Origin: Motacilla alba alba
Lineage: Eukaryota > Chordata > Aves > Passeriformes > Motacillidae
Length of the DNA: 64,000 bases
Direction: 5' to 3'
NCBI RefSeq assembly: GCF_015832195.1
Contig: NC_052016.1
Span: 31,641,129-31,705,128, forward strand
The first letter of the stretch is position 1. Every line of letters begins with the position of its first letter. Shown one piece after another: positions 36,148-49,111 of this stretch. The position numbers and the translations under genes were made by a program. A model generated the notes under the pieces. That model was not told where the DNA came from. It saw only the letters and a program-made list of their open reading frames with translations, and searched no databases.

Positions 36148-36469
36148 CTTCCGAACCTGGAACACTTGTGTAATTGACTTTTAATTCCCCAAAATAGCAA
36201 TTTTTAAAGCTGTTGCAGGAGGCGATCGAGTCCCATACATTAGCTGAGGAAAAAACTCTCTCAACCCTAGAAATAAGTGGTAATACCAAAAAAAAAGGTG
36301 TGGGGAGATAGAGAGCAAAAGAGCAAGTGAGATGTGGGGTTAATACCAAATATGAAAACAGCTGGAATTAAAAATCCAGATACATCCTTTATCTCTGGGG
36401 CATGGAGGGACAAAATAAAAGGGAGGCACATAAACTACATGCACAAACTAAGGGGAAGTCAATGGAGGG
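36148..36469. other. Non-coding spacer
   Basis: Nothing recognisable is seen. Confidence 0.5.
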
Positions 36470-36610
36470 ATATATTAAAAAAATTAACATTGCAATATGC
36501 CATCTTGTAATATTACACTGAAAACCACACCACTGTGTGTTGCTACTGTATTTGGCCAAGTGCACTACTGTGTTTAATTTGAACTTTGATTACAATAACT
36601 CACAGGATAC
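36470..36610. promoter_or_regulatory. Candidate regulatory element with TCF/LEF and homeodomain words
   Basis: CTTTGAT (36584-36590) is an exact TCF/LEF-type core, immediately followed by TACAATAAC (SOX-like). ATTAACATTGCAATATGCC and GTTTAATTTGAAC lie upstream. This is motif inference only. Confidence 0.25.
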
Positions 36611-39600
36611 AGAGAGGCAACCAAGTGACTCACAGTCCCTTCTGAAATCTTACCATATTAAAAGTTTGACTGGAGTAGGAACACAGTAACCAAAATCTAT
36701 GTACACTACACCAGAGGAAGGGAGCAGAAGTATTGAACAGAACCTCCCAGGACTCCTTGGTCATTTGTTACACATAAAGAACAGTAACTCTGTTGTGCCA
36801 GCAGTGGAACCTTTAGAGCAGCAGATAAATTTGGTGCTGCCTGCATCAGACACAGCAAACCATGGGCTGCCCAATTTTCTAAGGAGGGCACAGACGCTCT
36901 GCACACCTGAGCACGATTAAGTCTTACTGCTTATGAAGAAGAGAGTCTGTGTTGGCAGTGCAGTTGCTTGAAGGGGAGGGAGGCAGTTGGAGTGGAAGCA
37001 TAAACCTGTTTCTGCTCACTACCAACATTATTGCAGGCACCAGTAATGAGGTGTCTGGGCTAGAAGGGGAAAGGGATATAGGAGCTGGAATGCTTTATCA
37101 GCTCCAAGACCAATGCTGGTTTTGGCACTATTTTCACTCTAGTGAGTTACAAACAACAAAAAAAACCAACCAAGCAGGTGCTAGCAATCTGAGAGACCAC
37201 ATGCCAGCTACAGCTGCTTCAAACTGATTCAATTACATCTGCCTGAACAGTCCCAGGACATTGAATCCACTTAAGGGGACCACAAGTCGAAGGGAGACCC
37301 AGTAGTTTGGGATCTTAAGACTCCATTAATTTAAAGTGGAAACCCTCCCAACTGAAATGGGAGGAGGGTATTCATACAGGGTCTGAACCATATGATCACA
37401 CTCAGACTAGGACAAGATGGAAGAGAGCACATTCATGACACTGGGATACACAGTAAAAGCTCATTAGAAATAATGCCTCAAAATTTTCCCGAAGCAGTCC
37501 GGCAGCAGTGCCTTGTTTCCCAAAACACTGGGTGCAGTACATTTGCTTAAACATGCTCTTGGGATTGGGACTTCACTCCAAACCTTGTTTGTACAAAAAG
37601 GGGCCAAGCAGCTGGGAAATTCTGGAGTGTAGTGTGTCCTCATTAGCTTCCATCTGCCATCAGAACTCAGCTCATGGCAAGTTTGGCTAAGTCCTGGTGT
37701 TCTCAGGTCCAAATCTGGGTCAGTTTTAATTACACTATACAGAATTCAGTGTGCAGTTTTTAAATCCTTATTATACAGCACAGAAGAACGGGCAGCTCTC
37801 CAACTAATCAATTTTTTAAAAGTACATATATAAAAATTTTAAACTAGGCTAGACAGACAGTGGGTGGAAGAGAAAAAAAATGTATAAGTGAGTACAGGGG
37901 TTAGTTAAGAGAACTGTTAGCAAAAGTGGGTCACCAGCAAGTTCTGCTTTAAAACTTCAAAGGAAGAGGAAGAAGGAAAAGAAACTCTTCATTTTTTAAG
38001 ACACTGAAACTGATGTGCAAGATGTATACAATTCATACTGCTTTAAGAATCAGCATGGGTTACACACAATAATACTGCAGCCAGATTTTTATGATGAGGA
38101 AGATGGATTGTCTTGTGGCTACAGGACTATAACAGGCACTGGCTGACCTATTCCCATACCTTTAACTGTGTTATTGCCAGGGTTGGGGAAGTAATTTTCC
38201 TCAAGGGCAAAGCCTTTAAGTCCGCAGGTACAAAAAAAGGTGTGGGGGTTAGAGGTACAGTTCAATGGCATTCTTGAAGGTGACAGGGAAATGCAGGATG
38301 TTAGTCTAAATCCTTAACTAATTAATGTGTTTTGGACTACTTCGACTGCTATTTATTTTCTCTCTTTCTATGCCATCAAATAGCCATCAGCCAGGTCAGA
38401 ACTTGAAAAGAGTTTTTCTTGCCAGGTTGCTGGCAAACAAAATCATAGAGGCACAGATAGCTGCATGTTTTTCACTGAACAGACACTCGGGACAGGATAG
38501 CACGCCAAATCTTATCTATGCAAATTGGGCTAAAATCTACTCTCAAAGTCATCAACCAGAATCTGCCCTGTTTAGAATCTTTGTCAGATGCAAGGGAGCA
38601 AGTAGAAGTCTTCAGTGACAGCTACCGACATAAAGGTAGCTCAGAAATGGAGAGGGATGATCAAGGAGCAGAGAAAATAGCAATGAAATGATAGATGCTT
38701 GTTAGATAAGCATAATATTCTGCCATCTCCTTACACAAAAACTACACCTTCAAAGATTTCCAAGGTTTTTTTAACCATTTCTATGAAAAACTCCTGTTAA
38801 AAAAAGACACCCCTTCATACAACTTGTTAGCATTGTCATAGTTTTCATTTCAGAATTACAGCATAGTACAAAGACAACAAAATCCTGCACTCTCCCTTGT
38901 ACTTCTTCACTTGGTGGCTAATCCATACATTTCCAGCTGCTGGATGAATCTAGCACATTCTGACACAGCATGAAATGCACTACTAACTATTTCAGAATCA
39001 ACAAAAGCTACAAGGCTGGAGTAACCACTCAGTGCTCTTTATTTGAGAGGAAGCTTTTTCTTTACGGTAACCTCCCTCTTTCAGATGTGGCCTCTCATAT
39101 CCAAAAATCCATACATTCAACACATTACACAACAATTCAAGCAGAAATTAATTAAAAACAAACTAAAAACCCCAAAACCTTATCAGAGGAATATCACAAT
39201 CTCAAAGACCCCCCGACCTTCTCCATTTCAGTACCTAGTTCACAAATGGAGGAGGTTTTTTTACCCATACCACCTGACTGGTCTCAAGTTCTATCCCCAC
39301 CTGGGCCCACTTGTATTAATTAGGACAATTAGCTTCACCGTCTCCAAATAATTTTCAATTCAGTTAAGCTTGGAGAAAAAAAAAGGCAAGCTGAAACCAC
39401 AGACTGGGCAAGGTGACCCTCAGCTACTGAAGAAGAAAATTACCCCATGGAGATCTGTTTTCTGAGGGTCTGGCTTCTTAAGGAAACTTTTTGCTATGAA
39501 GTGTAGTTCAATAGCGGAGCAAAATGGAGCGGGAGAACGATAACGCAGCAAACATGAGTAAATTTAGCCCAGACAGTATCACTGTAATAGAATGATTACA

Positions 39601-41719
39601 TTCTGTAGCAGAAGTGAAATTTCAGTGCTGAGAGGTAGACTATTTTATCTTTTAAAGCACTGTTACTGATGTGAGGCATGTCTGATGGACTATTTGAAGA
39701 CATAACCGACCAGTAACTAGGCAGAACAGCCAAGCTGTGAACCCAAAGAAGAGTGGAGTAACAATTCCATCTAGTGCTGCACGTCCTCTGAAACACTGAC
39801 AAGGAAACTCAGTGATGGAACAGGTGGCTACTTGGGAAGCCCAGGATGAGAGGACTGTGTAGTTTGTAAGGAAAGTTCATATTCTAATTATTTTTTTTGG
39901 TTTTATATCATGTACTGATGGCGCTTTATTAGATGATTTTACATTCCTCTTTCCATGGCTTGTCTTCCTTTTCCTCTTCCTCCATTTGACATTCGAATTA
40001 GAATAAACCAAGCCAGAAGGTGAAAGTCAAAGATGGCTAGCACTGTATCCAAACACTAAGGTGGACTTTTTCTAGGCTCTGAGTAAACTTAAGGACCAGA
40101 AATATGACAACAGGTATCACTCACTACCGGCTGCAATGGTGGAACCACAGAGTAGAAGGAACACTTCCCCTTTAAGTGTCTTTATATATCAGTGTCTAGA
40201 CATGTGGAAGATGCAGCATTGAAAACAAGCTCTCCTTTGCTCTCCACTCAAAACAAAAACCCCACCACTAACAACAACAAAACCCAACAAGATGAGAGAC
40301 TACAGGGTAAAAGGAAAGGGTCTGCCCAGGCTCACAACCCTAGAGGCAGACTTCTTTCTTTCCCTTCCTCCTTTTAAAACCATGCCTGGATGCGACCCAA
40401 GTTAGTCACCGTAACTCTTCTGTCTTCAGCTTCCAATGCATCCACTTCCGACTTGTCTACTGTCACTCTGGCTAGCTCAAGATGTATTTGCTAGCCCCAA
40501 AGTCTCTCCAGGGAGCCTATGGAAGAGGAGATTGTCTGGTATTTCCTGAACAATCCAAGCTGTTTGTGTGTAGCCAAGCTCCCAGTGAAGCACATCATCT
40601 TGCTACAATTCTACTCATGAGGAAACAGTGAAAGACATGTCATGGCATTTGAAGGCGGATATCGTCTATGGCAACAAAGCAAGGATACCATTGTGCGCTA
40701 GGGGACATTTTATTTTGTAGACTGTTAGAATCCAGGGATGTTAAAAACATAGGAGTCATTTACAGAATGAATTAAAATATGGTGGTCACAAGTTAGAAAT
40801 TAAAGAGAGAATCTTCTCAGACATATTTCCACTAGAATTTCAGACTACTGAGTTCATCTTACTGTACCTACATGTAGCATCTCATAAAATCCTTTTTTTG
40901 GGGTCTGTCCTCCCCACTGCATCAGCTGGAATACTTGAGACAACAGTATGATTTATAAAATGAGTAAGTCTCTCAACTTTATTGTACTTGGCTGCAAGAA
41001 CTTTAAGTCATTTCCTTAACATTTGAATGCCATTTTTCTATTGCACTTTATTTTTGAGTGGGTGTTTTTGGCGCTATACAGTTTATGTAAAATGAAGCAG
41101 TACATAAGAAAATGTAACACCTATTCTCACGTGTTTCATAAACATCCAGCCCCTGACTTGTGTGTGCTGTGCAGCACAGTTGCTATTGCCAGCTAACAAC
41201 ATGTACTAAACTGACATAGCAAGTCCTACAGATCTCATTTTTTTTAAATTTTAGAAACAGTGAAGCCATATTAAAAGGAATTTGCCAAATTACCTGCAGA
41301 GAAGGAGGAAACCTGCAATTTTCTTACTGCAGTGATGAGACGGTATCAAGAACAGTGCTAAACAAGGCCAACCAAAGAGACCACAAATACTTTACTAAAG
41401 AATAATACTTCTGTATCTTGTTCTTGAACAAAAACTGAGAGCTCCCACTAAAGGGATGTCAACTTTCAAGTTTTTTTAGTCCTGCCTGCATGACAGAAGA
41501 CAGCAAAAAGAGCACACATACTTACACACATATCTCAGCTTATTCCCTTCAATGATTTGATAGCCAAACTAATGTCAGAAGATGAATTCAGAAGGCCCTT
41601 TATGGCGAGACAGATTATAACCCAAGTTTAAGACAGAAAAGGAAATTACAACAGAAAAACACAGGGACAACCATGAAAAGAGAGTTTACAACATAACTGC
41701 TTTTGTACAGCAATATGAG
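36611..41719. other. Long non-coding stretch
   Basis: No coding exon is recognised. An octamer ATGCAAAT lies at 38518-38525. 41020-41130 is AT-rich with TTTTTGGCGCTATACAG (an E2F-like GGCGC word). Short frames overlap on both strands. Confidence 0.55.
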
Positions 41720-41800
41720 ATAAACACCAATTATCACAATTTTCTAGATGAGGAAACAAAAAGCTCTGATCACAAAATAAATCAAGGGACTCCTGCTGAA
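41720..41800 (-). mobile_element. Possible MIR remnant (antisense)
   Basis: CCAATTATCACAATTTTCTA, GATGAGGAAACAAAAAGCTC and the following words parallel 'attatccccattttacagatgaggaaactgaggctc' of antisense MIR. Only this block is recognisable. Confidence 0.35.
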
Positions 41801-41892
41801 TGTACATGATTATGTCATACTTTGGTTTCTATTAATTTTACCACGTTTACCCTCAGTACCTGACAACTAGTGCTTTATATATTCAGATAAAG

Positions 41893-41911
41893 AAGACAAC
41901 AACAACAACAG
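41893..41911. repeat. (AAC)n microsatellite, short
   Basis: Five AAC-type units. Confidence 0.8.
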
Positions 41912-42157
41912 ATAAGCACTGAAGCATGCATTTGGAACACGATTCAAATGAAAACCTACCATGCCCACAACACATCCCTCTGCAGATGAGCAGACAGGCT
42001 CAGGAGCATGTCCCTGACTTGAGCCAGGACAGTTACTCACTGTATGTGTGGGCAGGACAAATGAGAAGTCTTGCTGCCTGGCACTAAATCTTTCTAGCGG
42101 CTGAGCTGCTGGCAAACCTCTGGCCAGGCATTTTCTGAGCAAGGGGTTATGTATTTC

Positions 42158-42211
42158 ATATATATATATATATACACATATATACACACACACACACAAT
42201 ATATATATATG
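42158..42211. repeat. Compound (AT)n(AC)n(AT)n microsatellite
   Basis: An AT run of about 16 bp, ACACATATAT, an AC run of about 16 bp, then an AT run of about 12 bp. Alternating purine-pyrimidine sequence can adopt cruciform or Z-like forms and is probably length-variable. Confidence 0.92.
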
Positions 42212-43984
42212 TCTATTTGTTACATTATTTTTTCATTAAGTGGTCCTAGACAAGCTTTTCTTTTTCATGAGTGTATCTAATTTCCTAATAGCCAGACTTC
42301 CTTCTGCTTTTTCTTCATCTTGGGATAATTACTTCCATTGTCAATATTAGCACTATGTGTCTAAAGGAGATTTTCTGGAGCTGCAGAAAAGAGATCAGTC
42401 TATAGATCACTCCTTCTTGGTTAAAACTGCATAGAGTGCAAACAGATCTCAAGACAACAGCAAATCTGCTCCCATCTCATGATGTAGATTTCAACAGATT
42501 GTAAGGATGCTGTAGCTTTGTGGTTTGTTTAACTAGATGTATCACATACTAACTCCTTTTACAAGCGCAAAGAGATGCTTTATTGAGCCAAGAGGCACAA
42601 ACTGGGCAGATATGAAGATGAAATGGTATGAATTTGCCAGTCAAACAGTGTGACTGCATCTGCTGCTTGGATGCTGTCTAAATAGGCCAAGATCAAGGTT
42701 GAAAGGACTGATTTGATCCTGATCCCTCAAAGTAAACAAGACCAGAAATCAAAGCTCATAATAAAATTTAAAATTATCCAATGAAGTAATCTTGTATTTC
42801 CCCACTGTAATGCATATATAATGTAAGGATGTGCCTGTGTGCACACTTTCACACTCAAATTCGTCTTATCCCCTGCATTTCTATGTTCCACCACTGCAAA
42901 CACACTCTGAAAGAACAAAATTGCTGGAGGAAAAGAGCACACATTGGAGCAGAGAACTTGTGTGCCACCGTTCCGCTTTTGTAATCAAAAAGCACCTATT
43001 CACAACTCCTCGTCTCACCTCCCTGCCCCTTTACCAACGAGGAACTCACCTTACTTCCCTATAATGCTTTCCTTGGCCAAGTCTGCAACCCCAGGCAACC
43101 CAGCCTTGACTGCAGGCAGCAAAGGCGGACGAGCTCAGCTCAAGAGTTTGACATGCTTGCTGCATGTCACACAACAAAAGCAACCTGCTAACGAGCTGCT
43201 ATGTGCTCTCTCGAAGTCACAGCTGCCAGCAACAATTGAGCAAGTGCAGCCTAACTTTTCAGGATTCCTGCCTGTTGCCCAGGAACCACACAAAGCACTG
43301 GAGATTTTAAACAGGTTCAAACAGTGCTCTTCTCCCATGTCAGACTGCACAGCCTCTGAAACAGTCACACATGAAGAACCAGAAAGCAGGAAATGAACTT
43401 TCAAAATACGATCAGAGCTCCTAGTGATGATGCAAGACTTTGATGACCTGTGAAAAACAGGTTGTACATAGCAGTATGAGTAGAAGCAAGAAGGCTTGGT
43501 CAGGCTTCGTGAAACCTGCTTTTCCCAGAAATATGCAACCATATTATAACTGTGGTTTCACATTTAAAAAAAATTGTCAGTGTTTTTCACCTGCAAAATA
43601 TTTTGTTAATTTAGGAGGTAACATTTCTGAACAAGCAATGATTCACAACATGTAATGAGCACCAAAAATAAATGAAAAGGGTGTCTTTCAAAGCTTACTT
43701 TTATAATAATTTGATAGCTGCATAGGAATTCTTAATGCACAAAACTGTCTTTCATATAAGTGGCTTTAAAAGCATAATACAAATCACGTACATTATCTAA
43801 TTGTGTGTATGTACAGAAATTCTACATGTACCATCTGTTTACAGCTCATTGCTTAACATTATAACCTTGTACATACACAGCTCAGTGCATAGGTGGTACC
43901 ATAGGTAAACACAAATTGTATCTCCTGAACTGAAAATCTGTGAGTCAACTTTTAATAGGCTCGTTAGAAAAGACAGCACTAACT
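42212..43984. other. Non-coding stretch
   Basis: The opposing 150- and 135-codon frames (42944-43396 plus, 43135-43542 minus) overlap heavily and share no known motif. I treat neither as a gene. Confidence 0.5.
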
Positions 43985-44152
43985 CCAGAACGGTTTGTTT
44001 TGTCAATATTGCCTACGCTGTGTTAAGGTCATCAGTACGAGTTTGTTACTAGCCACGTTCCCACACGGGTAATCAGGCAAATTCCTGTTAATTTCAGGCA
44101 GAATCTTGCCTGAATTGGAAGGGAGTGGGAACTGGTTAAGGTCATTAACCAG
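43985..44152. promoter_or_regulatory. Candidate enhancer: repeated TTAAGGTCAT half-sites and palindromes
   Basis: TTAAGGTCAT occurs exactly at 44023-44032 and again at 44136-44145. T(N)AAGGTCA is the extended half-site of monomeric nuclear receptors such as SF-1, ERR and ROR. The second copy lies within CTGGTTAA-GGTCA-TTAACCAG (44132-44152), a perfect 8-bp inverted repeat. A second inverted repeat, CAGGCA-GAATCT-TGCCTG with partly symmetric AATT flanks, lies at 44090-44116. Upstream are GTTTGTTTTG (forkhead-like) and the palindrome CAATATTG (44004-44011). CpG is locally above background. The block looks like a compact nuclear-receptor-type module. Binding is inferred only. Confidence 0.4.
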
Positions 44153-46960
44153 ATGGCCACTGAGATCTGGCATTCTCACGCTGGGATCAGCTGCTCTACC
44201 TGCTACTTACAAGCCCACTCACAAGCCCAGGCACAGGTCAAGCCTTGAGCAAGGCTCTTTTGCCGTTCCTTCAGAAATGTAATGTTACAATGCTGACACA
44301 CATGCTAAGGGCTTCTGTGTAAACTGGAAGCACTCAGGTTTTATCTCCCTTTTTGGATCCAGCTTTTCACTTGGATATGAGGCTGAAAAGGCTAAAGGGT
44401 TCTCTTGTACAGACGCCAACAAAAACAAAGGTAAACTTAGAATTTTCATTAACTGTAAATTACAAGAGCAAACAGAAATAAGGATTGATGTGAGCAACAG
44501 GGAATGCTAAAGCTTCACCAAATGTAATGTGTAATGCTTCAACCCAAACATATTTTGGGATGACTGCCAAGAAGATGGGTATAAATGTGGGAGGCTTAGT
44601 AGAGTACAGTTTGAGCTAAAATGTGTAAAGTTTTCACTTGTGCTAAGGAAACATTCGTAGCTAGGTAAAAACAAGGCCTTATGAAAAATCCAATTTTACA
44701 TCTAATCTAAATTTCCCTGGGCAAAGCAACTGCTCTCTTCCTAAAGTGATCCTGAAGATAGCTGGCAGTAGCATATAATTATTGTGGATAGTATTGCCAT
44801 GGGCTAGGCATTAGATGAAGATTGTAAATTCTCGAGGTGTCTTATCCAGCACTACGTGGTTTGATGTATTCATCTAAACCTGAATTGGAATCACTCATCA
44901 TGATGCTTTTGTTATTTGGTGGTCCAATTACATCTGTAGAACCAGGAGACAGAAGCATTGGCTCTAACAAGTTTTCTTGCGCGATCTTAGATTACACTGT
45001 TATATGTTAGCTCTTCGGCCTAGAAACTCCGAGTGGTGAAGGATAAAGTATCCTAATTATCAGAGTTTCTCCAGTGAAGCACATTACAGTATCCTATACG
45101 TTTTTGGGGCTGCAGGGGGAAGGGCATTAAATAACCCAATAATCTCAATTTGCTGCTTAAAATCCCCCAGCACAAAAAGGCCTACGTGGCTGAGGTTTGG
45201 TTATCTACTGTCAGAGCTGTGCTCAACAGTAAGAGTAGGAAGCTCTTCGAGCTCTACTAGAAGACTAGCTCATGAACTAAGATTTGAGTTTACTTTCAGT
45301 GAGATAAACAATTAATAGTTCTAGTAAGGGCAAGAGACTGGAAAGTAAAAGGCTATAAATGCTGTAGAAATTTTCAACATGCGCTCATTTCTCAGCTTTT
45401 CTAAAGCTACTTTCCTCTTGAGTTGACAGACCAATTATTTCAGGAAAAAAAGTCAGTGTTAGTGAAGCTTTTAACCTATTTTTTCTGCATGGACTTCAGA
45501 TAGCTTATACAGTAATGAAGGTCCAAAAAGGCATTTTACTGGCTACCACTTCAGCTTTATTCATCTGATTAGTTACAAAATATTTAGAGAGCAACACAAG
45601 CTACTTCATGTTTCTCCATGTTAAATGCAGGGTATATCCTTCCCTCTCTGTGCCTGAGACGATGCATTTCTTAGGTTCTCCAGATCTGCAGCTGACAGAT
45701 ACTGACAAGCTTTTGATTCCCCTTAATGCACCTCCAGTTTCACAGATGTGGAAGTAAGAAGTTCCTATTGGAACACAGTAGAGGACTTATACTAACAATA
45801 CTCATCCCAGTACTTGGCAAATAAACATTACCCTCTGATAAAGAGGTGGTTACAACAGGAACTTATCCCATCTAAAACAGAAAAATCTGAGAAGATACCA
45901 ACTATTCATTCCATTGTTCCACATGTAGATCTATTCAGCTGGGGGGGGAGATCGAAGGTGACAACCCTAGGAATATATGCACATAATGCTACTTGTCACC
46001 AGATGTTATAACACAGCCTCCAGTAGCAGGGGAAACTGTGTCCTTCCATTCACTGGGGAATGTCTTTCCTAAGGCTGATATGGGCATGAGAATGATGAGA
46101 GCATGTAGGAAGGATTCAAATGTAAATGCAGGTCAGATTTGTTTCTAATGGCTTAGTAGCAGGGGAAGACATTTCTTAGGTTGTCCAAGAAAGCACTCTA
46201 CAGAAGTGTGCAATAAAGTTTAATGACAACAGTGATTCAAAAAATTCTCTTTAAACTCTAGGTAAGGATCCTTGACATTATGGAACAGGCCAAGATTCAC
46301 CATTTTGGCAATGACTGTAGGATGAAGCTTTCTGTAAAGTTAAACTTTCCTTCAAATTACATCACATGTGTGCACCTCAGCAAAGCTTTGAGGAGCCTGA
46401 AAAAAGAATGTATCCTTTCTGGCAGTGACTTCTGTAAAATAAGAAACTGGATTAACCATAGTCTTCACTGGTGCTAGCCAGACCACAAAGTGTAGCATCA
46501 ACACTGTGCTTGCAAGGTAAAAGCTACTGTAATTTTAAAATATCAATTATACATTGTGCCACAGAAGTACTATAATCTGACTTCAAATTTTTTACAAACT
46601 ATCTCTTCTTGCACTCCTACATAATACCAGAATAAGAAACACTGAATTACTTTCTAGGAGATATTTACAAAACTCTGGGATATTCTAAGCAGATACAAGC
46701 TAATATTTTTATTCTGAACAGCAGTACAAGCTGCCCTCCATCCACAGCACCATGCAGGCTGTCATTTTTGTAGTTAGGATGCATTTTGCAGCAAGACATA
46801 ACTGTTCTTTCAAGTGCACTGTACTGTTAGTTGTTGTCACAATTATTTATAACTGGGGACATCTATCTCCGACTAACCTTCTGTTCTGGTCCAATATACA
46901 GGAAACAATTCTTGAAGCATAAAGTACAATTATAAGAATTTAAACTCAGTACTTCTTAGC
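44153..46960. other. Non-coding stretch
   Basis: 44830-45110 is moderately CpG-containing single-copy sequence with no frame of interest and could be regulatory. G8 lies at 45942-45949. No gene is recognised. Confidence 0.5.
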
Positions 46961-47020
46961 TAGATTCTGCCCTCTGGTTTTGACTCTAATCTCAGGCAAG
47001 CCAAAGATGACATTGAGTCT
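46961..47020. mobile_element. Possible ancient sauropsid repeat fragment
   Basis: AGATTCTGCCCTCTGGTTTT followed by GACTCTAATCTCAGGC resembles the opening of an old palindromic repeat common in turtles, crocodilians and birds ('agattctgccctcagttaca...'). The match is short. Confidence 0.2.
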
Positions 47021-47249
47021 TCCACTCTGTTGTGGGGTTTGTGTGTATGAAAATTTAATTTTGATGAGAGGTCAGGATAGAAGAAGAGGATGTACAGCTA
47101 AAGAAAAGGGTTTTCAAAGAGACCTGTAAACATGAGACCACAAGTTCAATTTCTTTTTAAAATGCATCAGAAAGGTACTGTAGCATTCTTTAACACAGAG
47201 AAGCAGCAGAACAGTGCATGAAACACTCAATGCCAAGGAAGAATCTGTC

Positions 47250-47365
47250 CCTATTTTAGCCGTGAATTATCCTACAACCTCGAGAAAATTACTTAACTGT
47301 TCCATGTTTCTGTTTCCCCATCTATGGGGACAATGCTACATTGTAAAACCACTCTAAGATTCTTC
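47250..47365 (+). mobile_element. Decayed MIR-type SINE remnant (sense)
   Basis: CAACCTCGAGAAAATTACTT, AACTGTTCCATGTTTCTGTT, TCCCCATCTATGGGGACAAT and GCTACATTGTAAAACC follow the MIR order 'tgaccttgggcaagttactt', 'aacctctctgtgcctcagtt', 'tcctcatctgtaaaatgggg', 'ataataatagtacctacct'. Confidence 0.6.
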
Positions 47366-49024
47366 TAAAAATCAATATAATTTGGAAACTTGTAAAACAC
47401 ATGCAATTTCTAAAAAAGTCCACTAAGAATATAAGAATATATACTGCTTTAAACATTTGTTGCAATATTGTATTATCAGCATATGGGATTTGAAGATACT
47501 ACATGCTTTAAGTTTAAACTTCCAACTTTTGGTTGAAACACAAATATTTTCAAGGACTTCAGTAGGAGATGGACTGGGTCCTGTAGTTTTTCCTAAAACA
47601 GGCAACAGTCCTCCAGGTACGAGGTAGCACTGGATTCTTTGAAACCCACAATAATCAGCAAATTAAAAGAGGTTAACACTGTGTCCTGCTTCTCCAGCAC
47701 TCTTTTCAGCACTTACATGATACAGATGCCACAGAAGACTCACGCTTACTTTGAAGTGCAAGAAAATATATCGTGTTAAAAGATTGAGTGTCATTCAAAG
47801 CATCCTTTGAAACTTCTTAAAAAACAGAGCTTTGTATATGGAGAGGTTTTAATAATTAGTTTATTTTTCTGTACTTTTAGACCACAGCACAGAAGATTCG
47901 TTACATATACAACACTCAACAAACTTTGCAGGCTTTAGATATTCAAACGCCTCTACTTCTGAAAGTTTATCTTGCTTAAAAATGTATTTGTAGGGTGTGA
48001 TCCAAAAGTGGCTGTACATAATATTGTAGATCCAATCCCAAGTCATCAATCAGTTTGTTACATTTTCAAGGCAAGTATTTCAGCACAGAAGAGAAGTGCT
48101 TTCTCAACTTTGTATTACAAGACTGGATCACAGAGCTTCTTGAATAAACTACATTACAGATGGGACCAAGCATGGAAACTGCTAGGCCCAGAAGATTATG
48201 TTCTCTGGCCATTATTAAGACTACATTTTCTGAACATTGCTAACAATCAAAAACAAGGTATCAGAACTGGGGATGGCTCACAAGTTTAGAGACAGCACTC
48301 ATCATAAATCAAATGCTAAAACAGTTGTATCACTGAATGAGAAAAAAGTTGGGAAGATTCTACAGCCATTTCATCTTGCCTAAGTATTTCATTCACTAAC
48401 TTTGTAATACAGACAAGAGAATTTCTATCCTTCAAATGATTCAATCATATTTATAGCAGATAAAATTTACAAGTATTACATTAGGTACAGTCACCTTATC
48501 TCCAAGTAAAAAAATTATATACATAGTTGAATACAAAGGCAGCAAGCTGATTTTTTTATTCTTATCAAGATTAACATAATACTTAAATGCAAACAGGGCA
48601 GTTAGATAAGAATTACAAAAGACATGAAATTCCTCCAATTTTTAGGTGTGATTAAGAAAGCAACACCAGAAATATAGGCAAAAAGGAAAAAACACAGTCA
48701 TCCAAATTAAAATTATGTCAAAAATTATATATGGCCCAGAATCTGTGTAGACCTCTGAAGAGAGATTGCCAGCTAGAAGAACAGGAGTGATGTGGGATGC
48801 TTTCAGATATTTAAGAGCATAGAGCGTGGAACAGAGTGCAAGAGCACAAATGTGCCCGCAGAGGCTGTGCTAGAGCTTCAAATATCTCCAGCTAAAGTGA
48901 CTAATGGGAATGTGCAAAGAGACAACCACTTCAAGCAGAACTTTTTACTGATTAAGTCACTACCATAAACCTCAATATGTTCCCTGCCATATTGGCAGCC
49001 TGTCCCTTTTTTCCTTTTAACTGT
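47366..49024. other. Non-coding stretch
   Basis: AT-rich single-copy DNA. The 105- and 113-codon frames (47972-48289 plus, 48878-49219 minus) have no known domain, and the second overlaps the MITE-like repeat that follows. Confidence 0.5.
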
Positions 49025-49111
49025 GGGCCAGATCCTCAGCTGGTATAAGCTGGCATCGCATTTTGTTGCCTTCCGTGGAGTTAAGCCAATTGATGCCATC
49101 TGAGCATCTGA
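49025..49111. mobile_element. Palindromic MITE-like ancient repeat
   Basis: The left side GGGCCAGATCCTCAGCTGGT, then ATAAGCTGGCATCG, is mirrored with mismatches by TTAAGCCAATTGATGCCATC and TGAGCATCTGAT on the right. Together these form imperfect inverted repeats of about 25-30 bp around a 25-bp centre. 'gggccagatcctcagctggt' is a motif I remember from an abundant palindromic repeat of turtle, crocodilian and bird genomes. I cannot name the Repbase family with certainty. The copy is short, diverged and not autonomous. Confidence 0.6.

Noticed and set aside
35858..36349. 163-codon minus-strand frame with a Leu/Phe-rich segment like a membrane protein
   Set aside because: The hydrophobic segment is the translation of the GA-rich microsatellite at 36101-36147.
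42944..43542. Overlapping 150- and 135-codon frames on opposite strands
   Set aside because: Neither resembles a family, and at most one could be real. Nothing favours either.
44132..44152. Canonical HNF1 site
   Set aside because: The half-sites GGTTAA/TTAACC are separated by five bases instead of the HNF1 spacing, so I list it as a palindrome with a nuclear-receptor half-site.
44701..44760. MIR- or CR1-like words (CTAATCTAAATTTCCCTGGG)
   Set aside because: The resemblance does not extend beyond about 25 bp.
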